DNA from: an uncultured Lachnospiraceae bacterium
GTDB lineage: Bacteria > Bacillota > Clostridia > Lachnospirales > Lachnospiraceae
Assembly (NCBI GenBank): GCA_946631295.1
Contig: CAMOZY010000001.1
Coordinates: forward strand, 92,573-156,572
DNA: 64,000 nucleotides
Direction of reading: 5' to 3'
A program made the translations under genes and the position numbers. Shown piece after piece: positions 27,292-36,007 of this stretch. The notes below the pieces were generated by a model. The model was not told the DNA's origin and made no database searches. It worked only from the letters and a program-made list of their open reading frames with translations. The first letter of the stretch is position 1; each line of letters begins with the position of its first letter.

Positions 27292-29125
27292 TCTTCTTAA
27301 GAAAATTGTATTTGGTCTGAGTGTTCTGCTTGTTTTTGTACTTGTACTGATATCCTTCGGCATCATATGGATGTACAGGATCTGGGGAAGAAACCTTACC
27401 ATCAATGACTTCCTGTTCCAGGTAACGATGCTGGAGGGCACAGGCTCCGATATGGTCATCAGCTTCCTGCTCGGTGCGCTTCTCCCTGCGGTTCTTCTTA
27501 CCGGAGGACTTGTTTTTCTTTTCTTTTATATCCGCAAAAAAAGTATATACGGCAGGCATGTGTTCATGTGGAAGTTCACGCTTGCCGCAGTCACTGTTGC
27601 ATCATGGTCGGTTCTGATCTTCGGGATCAAATGGCTCGGAGTCGATTCATATTTCGGATTTGCGGGCTTCAGAGCTTCACAGGAAGAGGCCTATGTTCCA
27701 CCCGTGATTGAAGAGATCACTCCGGTTGTTCCGGTCACTGCAGATCCCGAAAACGAGATGATTCCGGGCCTATGGGATGAACTTCAGAATTCCCTTACTG
27801 CTGAGATGACTCCCTGGGAAAAGGGATCTTCAAGAGATTTTGTCGAAAGCTATTATGTAGATCCTTCGACCGTATCACTCAAATTCCCTGAAGAAAAAAG
27901 AAATCTCATATATATATTCCTCGAATCCATGGAAGTGACCTTTTCCGACACTTCCGTAGGCGGAGCTTTTGACGTTAATGTCATTCCGAGGCTTACCGCC
28001 CTGTCACAGGAAAACGAAAACTTCTCCGGATCATACGGGGAGGGAACCCTTCTTGACGGCGGATATGCTTATAACGGCGGAACCTGGACGATGGGTGCGA
28101 TCTTCTCACAGACATCAGGACTTCCCCTTCAGACGGGTGGTATCGGACGAAATGATATGGACACCCAGGAGGCATTCTATCCGACCATAACCACCATCGG
28201 TGATATTCTTGAAGACGAAGGTTACAGACAGATATTTCTCATAGGGTCTAATGCCGTTTTCGGAGGAAGACAGTTATATCTGTCGAACCACGGAAATTAT
28301 GAGTTCAGAGATCTTGTCTGGGCAAGAAGGACGGGCCATATAACACCGGGATACTATGTCTGGTGGGGATACGAGGATCATAAGCTTTTTGATTTTGCAA
28401 GGGAAACAGTTCTTGAACTTGCGGAAGGCGAAGAGCCATTTAATCTTACAATGCTGACCGTAGACACTCATATGACAGGGGGATATACCTGTGACCTGTG
28501 CGGAGATGAATTTGAGAACAGCTACTCCAATGTTTATGCATGCTCAGACAAACAGGTTACGGAATTTATTTCCTGGCTTCAGGAGCAGGATTTCTATGAA
28601 AACACGACCATTGTGATCGTCGGGGATCACCCAACGATGGACGCCTCCTATTGCAGAAATATTGATCCGAGTTATGTAAGAAGAGTTTATACCTGCATCA
28701 TCAATTCCCCTGTTGAGCCTGTAAGAAATGCCTACAGATCATATTCAACTCTTGATATGTTCCCCACGACGCTCACTGCACTCGGTGTTGAGATACCCGG
28801 AGGCAGACTGGGCCTTGGAACAAGCCTTTACACAAATCAGAGAACCCTTACGGAAGAACTGGGATATACATCTCTTTCATCATCGCTTTCCAGATACTCT
28901 TCCTATCTTGACGGACTAGGCAGTATCGTCCCCGTAGATCCTTCCGGAAACACAATAAGCATCGGAGAAGACGGAACGATAACAGTACTTTCACCGGACG
29001 GAAACACTGCAGTCATTTATCCCGACGGAACACAGATGATCACAACGCCCGAGGGCACCCAGACTGTCATTGCCCCGGACGGAACAACCACCATAACTGA
29101 AAATCCCGGACAGATCATGCCCTAA
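27281..29125 (+). CDS. LTA synthase-family phosphoglycerol transferase/sulfatase with a repeat tail
   Basis: A 614-residue membrane protein. Three hydrophobic helices (about 8-31, 62-87, 100-120) anchor an extracellular alkaline-phosphatase-superfamily domain: NLIYIFLESMEVTFSD (metal-site Glu), the likely nucleophile Thr in GGTWTMGAIFSQTSGLP, LTVDTHMTGGY and VIVGDHPTMD. LTA-synthase-like enzymes transfer glycerol phosphate to surface polymers. The length is near family size with fewer helices than LtaS. Residues 552-614 form an unusual tail of about six nine-residue repeats built on P-D-G-T (SPDGNTAVIY, PDGTQMITT, PEGTQTVIA, PDGTTTITE). AAGGGTAA precedes the ATG, which overlaps the esterase gene. 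Confidence 0.87.
   Translation: MKRDLLKKIVFGLSVLLVFVLVLISFGIIWMYRIWGRNLTINDFLFQVTMLEGTGSDMVISFLLGALLPAVLLTGGLVFLFFYIRKKSIYGRHVFMWKFTLAAVTVASWSVLIFGIKWLGVDSYFGFAGFRASQEEAYVPPVIEEITPVVPVTADPENEMIPGLWDELQNSLTAEMTPWEKGSSRDFVESYYVDPSTVSLKFPEEKRNLIYIFLESMEVTFSDTSVGGAFDVNVIPRLTALSQENENFSGSYGEGTLLDGGYAYNGGTWTMGAIFSQTSGLPLQTGGIGRNDMDTQEAFYPTITTIGDILEDEGYRQIFLIGSNAVFGGRQLYLSNHGNYEFRDLVWARRTGHITPGYYVWWGYEDHKLFDFARETVLELAEGEEPFNLTMLTVDTHMTGGYTCDLCGDEFENSYSNVYACSDKQVTEFISWLQEQDFYENTTIVIVGDHPTMDASYCRNIDPSYVRRVYTCIINSPVEPVRNAYRSYSTLDMFPTTLTALGVEIPGGRLGLGTSLYTNQRTLTEELGYTSLSSSLSRYSSYLDGLGSIVPVDPSGNTISIGEDGTITVLSPDGNTAVIYPDGTQMITTPEGTQTVIAPDGTTTITENPGQIMP
28934..29122 (+). repeat. Coding repeats of the PDGT type at the sulfatase C-terminus
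   Basis: About six degenerate units of nine to ten residues, each with D/E-G-T/N-x-x-x-I/V. They are conserved at the protein level more than at the DNA level. They may form a beta-strand stalk or a wall-binding tail. Confidence 0.6.
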
Positions 29126-29143
29126 GGCTTCCTGTCCGGGATT
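29102..29143. terminator. Terminator hairpin overlapping the sulfatase stop codon
   Basis: AATCCCGGACAG (29102-29113) pairs with CTGTCCGGGATT (29132-29143); the stop codon sits in the loop. Short T-runs occur on both strands, so it can serve the convergent gene ending at 29147. Confidence 0.75.
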
Positions 29144-29146
29144 TAT

Positions 29147-31048
29147 TTATGCCTTGCCCTTGATGACGGCTTTGTTATGATACATCTTCTCGTCGGCTCT
29201 TCTTGTTATGTCCTGAACCGATGTATCCTCTCCGTGTACATATTCCGAAATACCCGCTGCGATTGAAATATAATCTTCAGGTATCGGAAGAGTAGCGGTA
29301 TATGGACTCATCCTGTTCTGAAGTCTTTCAAGAAGTTCATCGCGGCTGTTATAATCATCGCCGCTGAGAACAGCAATGAACTCATCGCCTCCGACTCTGT
29401 AAACAGGACTGTGCTTGAATACATTACAGATAAGCCTGCAGCATCTGATCAGATATTCATCACCTGCCTCATGTCCCTTGGAGTCATTGATGATCTTAAG
29501 ATTATTGACATCAAACATCGCAATTGCAAACTGAACAGCCGCACCGGAATTGATCTCTGACTGAAGGAAATTCTCCTTATCCTCATATGCCATACGGTTG
29601 TTGACATTAGTAAGAGGATCTCTCTTCATAACTTCCAGAAGTCGTTTGTTTATAAGATCCAGACTGAGTGCATGTCTGAACTTATCAAAAACAAGTCCCA
29701 TCCTGGACTGGTATGTCTGAAGTGTATGATCATATACCTTGCTCATACAGTCTCTGAAAACAACATATCCAAAGGTCTCATCACCCTCGTGAAGAGGAAG
29801 GAACACATACAGATGATTGCTTCCGTCATCTCCGTAACCCGGGAAAAGATTGGATGCCCTAAACTCATCCCCCTTAAATTCCACACCGTTTTCAGTCGAA
29901 TATATAATCTCAAGATGATTGCCGTATCCGTTCTTGCGGAGCCTTATATTCGGGTCGTTTATCGACAATCCGAAATTCGGGTCAAGGAGAATATGGAATG
30001 AATCCCCTTCAAATGTATGATTCTGTACAAGGAGATTGTGGAGCTTTTGTACAAACTCCTTATATGTCAGACATGAAAGAACCGTTGAATCGATCAGGTT
30101 CAGTTTTCTGTTAAAGTAAGTATTGGCTGCACGCTTTGTAAAGGCTTCTCTTCCGATCCTTCTTCTTATCTTGTCACTGTTTCTGAATTCATAACAGTTG
30201 CAGCTTTCTCCCGGAATAAACTGACAGGGAACTATAACGGATTCTTCAGGTGCCTCTCCGCCAAAAATCTTGATCCAGAGTTTTCCGCATGCATCTCCCA
30301 TCTGGGCAAAGCACTGATCAACCGAGGCGATCGAGGGATCAAATATCTGGCTGTCATCGATCAGATCATATCCCGTAACGAGAACATCACCCGGAACGTT
30401 AACACCGTTATCATTGAGGGTGATGGTCGTCTCCATTGCAAGACCGTCATTTGCACAGATGAAAACATCCGGTAGTTCCTTTCCGGACTTACAGTATTCA
30501 TTTATGAATTTTGTAGCCTGGGCGTTTTCCCATTTTGTATAGAATACTTCCTTAAGGTCTTCGGACCTGCCGCATCCTTCGAGATAATCCTTCACCGCCT
30601 TGAGTCTGAGCTCCGAATCAAGTGAATCCTCAGTTCCCGCAAGAAATACTACATTGCGGACATTATGCTTTTCCTGAAGATGCTTACACATATCAAGAGT
30701 TGCAACATAATTATCGGACCCAATATACGTAGCACCTTCACGTCTTGCGCCCTGCATGACAACAGGAACTCCCGCTGCCTTACTGCGCTCCATTATCTTC
30801 TCGATCTCCTCGTGGAAATCCAGGCCGCTGCCGAAAATGACAACACCATCGAAATCATTCAGGTCAGGGAGATTGAAGATGTTCAGTTCACCATGCTTAT
30901 TGGCCGGAGTATCAACATATGTGGGATAGCATGTAAACAGCATTATATCCACTCTTTCCTCAGCGAGTGAATCCTGCATTCCCGTCAGAAACTGTGATAA
31001 GATCTCGCAGCACCATCCTGTTGTAAATACGGCAATTTTCCTTTTCAT
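29147..31048 (-). CDS. Cytosolic LacI-like sensor/GGDEF diguanylate cyclase (paralogue)
   Basis: A 633-residue paralogue of the protein at 19144-21042, with the same order: an HTH-less periplasmic-binding-protein-like domain (KRKIAVFTTGW, DVFICANDGLAMET, DVLVTGYDLIDDS), the joint PCQFIPGESCNCYEF, a GAF-like region (FEGDSFHILLDPNFG; GYVVFRDCMSKV) and GGDEF (FDVNNLKIINDSKGHEAGDE, RVGGDEFIAVL). The Gly-Glu-Ser-Cys-x-Cys joint is kept in both. No RxxD inhibitory site is present (FKHS). The PBP domains differ most at positions that would contact ligand, so the two may sense different molecules. AGAGGTTTATCACAT precedes the ATG. It is the last gene of a DUF5711-lipoprotein-GGDEF transcript. Confidence 0.88.
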   Translation of the reverse strand: MKRKIAVFTTGWCCEILSQFLTGMQDSLAEERVDIMLFTCYPTYVDTPANKHGELNIFNLPDLNDFDGVVIFGSGLDFHEEIEKIMERSKAAGVPVVMQGARREGATYIGSDNYVATLDMCKHLQEKHNVRNVVFLAGTEDSLDSELRLKAVKDYLEGCGRSEDLKEVFYTKWENAQATKFINEYCKSGKELPDVFICANDGLAMETTITLNDNGVNVPGDVLVTGYDLIDDSQIFDPSIASVDQCFAQMGDACGKLWIKIFGGEAPEESVIVPCQFIPGESCNCYEFRNSDKIRRRIGREAFTKRAANTYFNRKLNLIDSTVLSCLTYKEFVQKLHNLLVQNHTFEGDSFHILLDPNFGLSINDPNIRLRKNGYGNHLEIIYSTENGVEFKGDEFRASNLFPGYGDDGSNHLYVFLPLHEGDETFGYVVFRDCMSKVYDHTLQTYQSRMGLVFDKFRHALSLDLINKRLLEVMKRDPLTNVNNRMAYEDKENFLQSEINSGAAVQFAIAMFDVNNLKIINDSKGHEAGDEYLIRCCRLICNVFKHSPVYRVGGDEFIAVLSGDDYNSRDELLERLQNRMSPYTATLPIPEDYISIAAGISEYVHGEDTSVQDITRRADEKMYHNKAVIKGKA

Positions 31049-31104
31049 ATGTGATAAACCTCTGATCAGAACATCTTTAATATTTTTTCATCAATGATCA
31101 AATC

Positions 31105-32727
31105 TTAGTTTGTTTGAAGTGCAGTACCTTCTATGGCATAAAGTCCGGGAAACGGTTCATCCATGATACCGATATACCAGCTTTCATAATTGAACGGGAA
31201 CATGTCTCCGTAAGAAGCCCTTACTTCCTCACCGTCTCTTCTATAGATGAAGGGAAGATCATCCTCATCCAGATCACAGAAATCTGAAAAATCAGATCCC
31301 CACGGACGAAGGACTACTCTTATCTCAACCCACTCATAATCCTCATCATATACATATGTATCAAAGAAGAGGTAATCCTGAAGGATAAACATTGTGGATT
31401 CCGGATCCACGTTGATCCATGTCTGTCCGAGTTCGGATCCGAGAATATTTCCTCTGTCGCCTACCAGCCATCCGGAAAGGGTCCCGTCCGAATACCAGGA
31501 CATTTCAACATCCATATCGAGATCTCCGTCGGTATCAACAAGCTGGAAATGAACGATTTCTGTTCCGTCAAATCCCGGTTCAAAATCAAATGTTGCAAGA
31601 CAGTCATAGGAATATGTGACAAGATCTGTATAAGCCGGCGATGCATCGGCGTAGATCCACCATCCGTACCAGCCCCTCTGCCAGTAATCCCTGACTGCAT
31701 CTGAAGCATATTCAGCCTGTGAATAACGGGTCTCACCTGTAAAGCACTCGCCATTAAGTGCAATGCTGTCGATAACTCCCATGAACTCATCACTGAGTAA
31801 TGTATCCATATCGGGAGCATAGCTGCAGATGAAAACTCCCATTAATTCGGCAGCTGTATTGGAGTAAACATAGTCCAGTGGAAGAATGTATTCAGCAACA
31901 TACCGTCCGTCATATCCTTCATATGTATACAGATACCCGGGCATTCCGTTTGAATAGATGGTCTCTACCTGATAATCACAGTTTTCCTCTATCGAGTACA
32001 TCTCATCATCTATCAGGGCCCAGCCGCCAAATCCGCTGACGTAAATCGTCTGGGATCCGTCATGTGATACAAGGTCTCCTTCTTCCGATCCTTCAGTCTC
32101 ACGAAGACCAGGTCCGTAATGTACTGAATAGATCCCGGCACCGTAAACAAATTCTCCGCCGTTTGAAACTGCAGTACCTCCGCCAAGATTAACGGTATCG
32201 GCATCAGGATCAACCTGGATTGATGCAAGTACTGCAAGGGGGATATCGTCGGTATATTTAAATCCTTCGCCTGTTACAACTACGATCTTCTTGCCTATCT
32301 TGGCCCAGATAACAAATTTTTTCTTATAAGAGCAGCCCTTCCATGTGGTACCGTCCAAAGAGAATTCTATCTCCTTGTAGCTCTCATCCCCGTCCATCGT
32401 ATACTCAACTAATTTCTTAGCATCATCCTTTTCGGTAACCTGAAGAATAAGTGCATTTAGGTCTTCATCAAGCAGCATGATCTCAGAGTCGGAAACAGTC
32501 GTTTCAGCTTCCATTCCCTTGGGAACAAGAAGTGTAAATACACCGACCTCTTCTTCCTTTCCCTTTACCTCGGGAACCTCGAGTGCATTCTCGTCCTCTT
32601 CTTCTGTCTTCTCCTCGGTCTCAGCCTGTGCGGGTTCTTTTCCGCAGCCGGACATGGTACATGCCGCCATCATCAGACCAAGCATAACAGCAAGTCCTTT
32701 TTTTCTAAGAGTCATCATCCTGCTCAT
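31105..32727 (-). CDS. Acidic, Trp/Tyr-rich surface lipoprotein (paralogue 2)
   Basis: A 540-residue secreted lipoprotein; signal peptide MSRMMTLRKKGLAVMLGLM and lipobox CTMSGCG. It follows the same plan as the protein at 24539-26131: acidic linker, VGVFTLLVPKG, an internal YVSGFGGWALIDD region and a C-terminal half with YWQRGWYGWWIYADASPAY, LRPWGSDFSDFCDL and MFPFNYESWYIGIMDEPFPG. The family is not recognised. GGGGAGAGAAG precedes the ATG. It lies 16 bp behind the DUF5711 gene and 56 bp ahead of the GGDEF paralogue, so c-di-GMP signalling and this surface protein share a transcript. Together with 24539 and 19144 this suggests a duplicated lipoprotein/GGDEF module. Confidence 0.8.
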   Translation of the reverse strand: MSRMMTLRKKGLAVMLGLMMAACTMSGCGKEPAQAETEEKTEEEDENALEVPEVKGKEEEVGVFTLLVPKGMEAETTVSDSEIMLLDEDLNALILQVTEKDDAKKLVEYTMDGDESYKEIEFSLDGTTWKGCSYKKKFVIWAKIGKKIVVVTGEGFKYTDDIPLAVLASIQVDPDADTVNLGGGTAVSNGGEFVYGAGIYSVHYGPGLRETEGSEEGDLVSHDGSQTIYVSGFGGWALIDDEMYSIEENCDYQVETIYSNGMPGYLYTYEGYDGRYVAEYILPLDYVYSNTAAELMGVFICSYAPDMDTLLSDEFMGVIDSIALNGECFTGETRYSQAEYASDAVRDYWQRGWYGWWIYADASPAYTDLVTYSYDCLATFDFEPGFDGTEIVHFQLVDTDGDLDMDVEMSWYSDGTLSGWLVGDRGNILGSELGQTWINVDPESTMFILQDYLFFDTYVYDEDYEWVEIRVVLRPWGSDFSDFCDLDEDDLPFIYRRDGEEVRASYGDMFPFNYESWYIGIMDEPFPGLYAIEGTALQTN

Positions 32728-32743
32728 CTTCTCTCCCCTTATA

Positions 32744-33937
32744 TCAGTTAAGTCTTACTGTATCTATGGATGTATTCGTCGAAAGCACATATCTGAATGC
32801 ATTCTCGGTGGGAACTATCAGTCTGATGCTGTTCCTGAAGGAATCATCGAACTTTACTTTCCCCCTGTATGTATAGATGATGCAGTTTGATTCATTATAG
32901 ATGACCAGATCATCCTTCTCAAAAAGCACATCGGTATATTCGAAATCAATGTCATACTTTCCGACAAGCGTGTCGGAATTGTTATAAACGCTCATTCTGT
33001 ATTTCACTCCCGGATCATCGGATCTGAATACGATTCCAATATACCCGTTTCCGGAAAAAACAGATCTTATCTCATCGGATATCAGATGCTCTCCGATAGA
33101 TTCAGGCTGGTCAGAACCCTTGTAGAACATGTATCTCTCATCACCGACCGCATACGCGGTGGAATCATCAAGGAAGCCGACTTCAGGCACTACAAGATCC
33201 GTGTAATCATAACTGCTTACAAGGAAGTCCGTATAGTTGTCACCGACTTCAGTGAGATTATAGAATGCTACCGTTGACTTGACTGTTCCCGCATCCACAT
33301 AGATAAAGCTTACACACAGAAGGGTTCCGGAAGGGGACAGTGCTATATCAACCGGATAACCGCTTCCCGACATATGCATCTGACCGCTGTACAGAAGATC
33401 ACCGCCCGGTGAATAAGTATTGATCAGTGTTGCATTATTGGAATTAAGTACTGCTGTAACACGTCCTGTCTTAGCCACGGCAATCTCCCTTATGGGAAGA
33501 TTGGTGGTAAAGCTTCCGAGCTTTTCCGTTTCGTTGAGTATGTAGATATCCCTTCCGTTAAAGGCAGCAATGGCAACAGTACCGTCGCATGTGGAAATCC
33601 GGATATCCTGCATCTCATATCCCTGATCCCATACAGTCTTTCCGCTTCCGTCCACGCAGTGTGCACCGTCATGGCTGTATGTGAGGATGCTGTGTCCCAG
33701 TCTGATATCCTTCTGTGATTCAGGTGCATTTCTCTCATAGGATGAAAGAATCTCGTAACCCGTATATACATGGGATTCAAATCTTGCATAGATTATCAGG
33801 AGTATGACCAATATCAGGACAATGAAGATAAATGTCCTGTACATGTTCATGGTCCTGTGTCTTTTTAATTTTGTCCTGTAATCTGCGGATGACTGTTCAT
33901 CATATCTGCCACCCTTGATTGCACGTAATCTGGCCAT
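32744..33937 (-). CDS. Membrane-anchored beta-propeller protein, DUF5711-like
   Basis: A 397-residue protein with a basic cytosolic head, one membrane helix (about 34-52, FIFIVLILVILLIIYA) and a large outside domain. That domain is built of short beta-strand repeats (LGHSILTYSHDGAHCVDGSG; VDIALSPSGTLLCVSFIY; IVFRSDDPGVKYRMSVYN), typical of a WD40-like propeller and of Lachnospiraceae DUF5711 proteins. No enzyme residues are visible; binding or scaffolding at the cell surface is likely. It heads the transcript that continues with the acidic lipoprotein and the GGDEF protein. The ribosome binding site (CGGAG, about 12 bases from the ATG) is somewhat distant. Confidence 0.75.
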   Translation of the reverse strand: MARLRAIKGGRYDEQSSADYRTKLKRHRTMNMYRTFIFIVLILVILLIIYARFESHVYTGYEILSSYERNAPESQKDIRLGHSILTYSHDGAHCVDGSGKTVWDQGYEMQDIRISTCDGTVAIAAFNGRDIYILNETEKLGSFTTNLPIREIAVAKTGRVTAVLNSNNATLINTYSPGGDLLYSGQMHMSGSGYPVDIALSPSGTLLCVSFIYVDAGTVKSTVAFYNLTEVGDNYTDFLVSSYDYTDLVVPEVGFLDDSTAYAVGDERYMFYKGSDQPESIGEHLISDEIRSVFSGNGYIGIVFRSDDPGVKYRMSVYNNSDTLVGKYDIDFEYTDVLFEKDDLVIYNESNCIIYTYRGKVKFDDSFRNSIRLIVPTENAFRYVLSTNTSIDTVRLN

Positions 33938-33967
33938 TTATGTAAAGACTCCGGTTAAAACTGATCT

Positions 33968-33990
33968 GTCTGCCCGCAGAGCGGGCAGAC
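33968..33990 (-). terminator. Hairpin after galM
   Basis: Perfect ten-base stem GTCTGCCCGC / GCGGGCAGAC with a three-base loop, 9 bases past the galM stop. On the minus strand it is followed by AGATCAGTTTT rather than a clean U-run, so termination may be partial, allowing read-through into the DUF5711 gene. Confidence 0.55.
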
Positions 33991-33998
33991 CAAAAGCA

Positions 33999-35048
33999 TC
34001 AGATATTCTTAAAAGCGTAAACAGTAGTTGTCTCAAGCTTCTTATCAGGACCGACAAGAGGCTGTACAAAATTCTCGTGGTGGATTGCATCGGGATAGTA
34101 CTGGGTTTCAAGGCAGAGTCCATATCTTTTATTGAATACTGCTCCCTCTTTTCCGATCTGTCCTTCCTCAATGAAATTGCCCGCATAGAACTGAATTCCG
34201 GGAAGATCGGTATAAACTTCCATCATTCTTGATGACTTTGCAGCCCAGACTGTTGCGGCCTTGCGCATCTGTCCGTCATATCCTCTGATGCAGAAATTGT
34301 GATCGTAACCTCCGGCAAACTCAAGCTGGTCGAATGCATCATCGATATGATCACCGATCCTTATGCGGGAAGTAAGATCCATGGGAGTTCCCTTTACAGA
34401 TGCTATCTCACCTGAAGGGATGGACTCATCATCGGTCGGAGTAAACTCATCACACTCAAGCTGTATCTCTTCATCGACGATGCTTCCGCTCTTAAATCCA
34501 TCAAGATTAAAATATGTGTGATTGGTAGGATTGAGAATGGTCTTCTCATCTGCGGATCCTGCATAATAAAGCTTAAGCTCATTATCGTCCGTAAGAGTAT
34601 ATGTTACCGACAGCTTCTTATTGCCTGGAAATCCAAGTGTTCCGGGATCTTCGATGGAAAATGTGACACTGTTGTCAGATGTTTCAACGTCCCATACTCT
34701 CTTGTGATATCCGTTATCGATATGGGAATGAAGATTGTTTCTGTCATTGTCGTTGATATCGAGTTCATAGTGAACGCCGTCAATTTCTATCTCGGCATTT
34801 CCGATACGGTTTGCATTGGGTCCGATGGTTGCTCCGAAGAAGCTGGGATTTCCGTAATAATCCTCGGCCTTATCGAATCCGAGAACGACATCCTCGGCCT
34901 TTCCATCCTTATCGGGAACAAAAAGCCTTACAAGAATGGCTCCGAGATTGGTAACTTCAGCACTCATTCCCTTATTGTTTGTGATGGTATAGAGCATCAG
35001 CTGCCTTCCGTCACGGCTGCAGCCAAACTCCTTAGATGAAACTGACAT
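33999..35048 (-). CDS. galM: Aldose 1-epimerase (galactose mutarotase)
   Basis: Cytosolic beta-sandwich enzyme of 349 residues interconverting alpha- and beta-forms of galactose, glucose and related sugars. Family residues visible: FFGATIGPNANRIGNAEIEI, the His in NLHSHIDNGYHKRVWDV, the catalytic His in NPTNHTYFNLDG, YDHNFCIRGYDG, and the catalytic Glu in GLCLETQYYPDAIHH. Its length is typical. AAAGGAGGATAAT precedes the ATG. It lies 11 bp behind recR and probably shares its transcript, an unrelated pairing. It would help use galactose released by the GH36 enzyme elsewhere in the window. Confidence 0.95.
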   Translation of the reverse strand: MSVSSKEFGCSRDGRQLMLYTITNNKGMSAEVTNLGAILVRLFVPDKDGKAEDVVLGFDKAEDYYGNPSFFGATIGPNANRIGNAEIEIDGVHYELDINDNDRNNLHSHIDNGYHKRVWDVETSDNSVTFSIEDPGTLGFPGNKKLSVTYTLTDDNELKLYYAGSADEKTILNPTNHTYFNLDGFKSGSIVDEEIQLECDEFTPTDDESIPSGEIASVKGTPMDLTSRIRIGDHIDDAFDQLEFAGGYDHNFCIRGYDGQMRKAATVWAAKSSRMMEVYTDLPGIQFYAGNFIEEGQIGKEGAVFNKRYGLCLETQYYPDAIHHENFVQPLVGPDKKLETTTVYAFKNI

Positions 35049-35059
35049 ATTATCCTCCT

Positions 35060-35665
35060 TTATACCTCTGTACGTCCGTCAAGCGCACGTGTCAGGGTTA
35101 TCTCATCAATATATTCAAGATCTCCGCCAACGGGTACTCCGCTCGCAATCCTGGTAACCCTTACCCCCAAAGGCTTTATCAGTTTGCTGATATACATTGC
35201 GGTGGTCTCGCCCTCAATGCTTGAATTGGTGGCAAGTATAACCTCGTTCACAGGTTCGTCATCCTTCGAGCATCTTTCGACCAGTTCCTTTATCTTGATA
35301 TCCGAAGGACCCACACCAAGCATCGGTGCAATGGCACCGTGAAGCACATGATATACGCCCTTATATTTCCCTGTTTTCTCGTATGCGGCCATGTCCCTTG
35401 TATCTTCAACGACCATTATCACCGAATGATCCCTTGAAGCATCCTGACACACCGGACAGACCTCAGTATCCGTCAGGGTAAAACATCCCGAGCAGTACTT
35501 AACCCTGCTCCTTGCTTCTATCATTGTATCCGCAAGGCGCTGTATCTTCTCGGGTGGCATATTGATCATATGGAAAGCAAGTCTCTGGGCTGATTTATCC
35601 CCGATTCCGGGAAGCGAAGCCAGCTCCGAGACAAGCCTGTTTACATATCCGCTGTAAAGTTCCAT
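35060..35665 (-). CDS. recR: Recombination mediator protein RecR
   Basis: A 201-residue DNA-binding protein of the RecFOR pathway, which loads RecA at gaps. It shows the N-terminal helix-hairpin-helix region (LPGIGDKSAQRLAFHM), the zinc finger CSGCFTLTDTEVCPVC, the Toprim domain (VVEDTRDMAAYEKTG; VNEVILATNSSIEGE) and the C-terminal IKPLGVRVTRIASGVPVGGD. Length is exact for the family. Its ATG follows the YbaB stop codon directly, as in the dnaX-ybaB-recR operons of many bacteria. Confidence 0.97.
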   Translation of the reverse strand: MELYSGYVNRLVSELASLPGIGDKSAQRLAFHMINMPPEKIQRLADTMIEARSRVKYCSGCFTLTDTEVCPVCQDASRDHSVIMVVEDTRDMAAYEKTGKYKGVYHVLHGAIAPMLGVGPSDIKIKELVERCSKDDEPVNEVILATNSSIEGETTAMYISKLIKPLGVRVTRIASGVPVGGDLEYIDEITLTRALDGRTEV

Positions 35666-36007
35666 TTAGAAAAGTCCGGCGGGCATTCCGTTAAGTCCGC
35701 CCATGATCTCCTCGCCGGCAGCATCTGCCTTGTCCATTGCATCCTTAAGTGCTGCAAGAATAGAATCCTGGAGTGTTTCCACATCATCGGGATCCACAAT
35801 ATCCTTATCAAGCTTGATGGAAAGAACATCCCTCTTTCCGTTGATCACAACCTCAACGGCACCGCCTCCTGCGGAGCCGGAAAATTCAGTGCTCTCGAGC
35901 TTGCTTCTTCCCTCCTCCATCTGACGCTGCATACGCTGTGCCTGCTTCATCAGATTGGCCATATTACCCGGCATTCCGCCTCCGGGAAATCCACCATGTT
36001 TTGCCAT
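35666..36007 (-). CDS. ybaB: YbaB/EbfC family nucleoid-associated protein
   Basis: A 113-residue small DNA-binding protein. The N-terminus is Gly/Met-rich (FPGGGMPGNMANLMKQ), followed by a long helix (AQRMQRQMEEGRSKLE), the strands VEVVINGKRDVLSIKLD and the C-terminal helix DSILAALKDAMDKAD. Its start lies directly against the dnaX stop (GGAGGATTTTTAA before the ATG) and its stop against recR, the canonical arrangement. It probably helps DNA organisation or recombination together with RecR. Confidence 0.95.
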   Translation of the reverse strand: MAKHGGFPGGGMPGNMANLMKQAQRMQRQMEEGRSKLESTEFSGSAGGGAVEVVINGKRDVLSIKLDKDIVDPDDVETLQDSILAALKDAMDKADAAGEEIMGGLNGMPAGLF

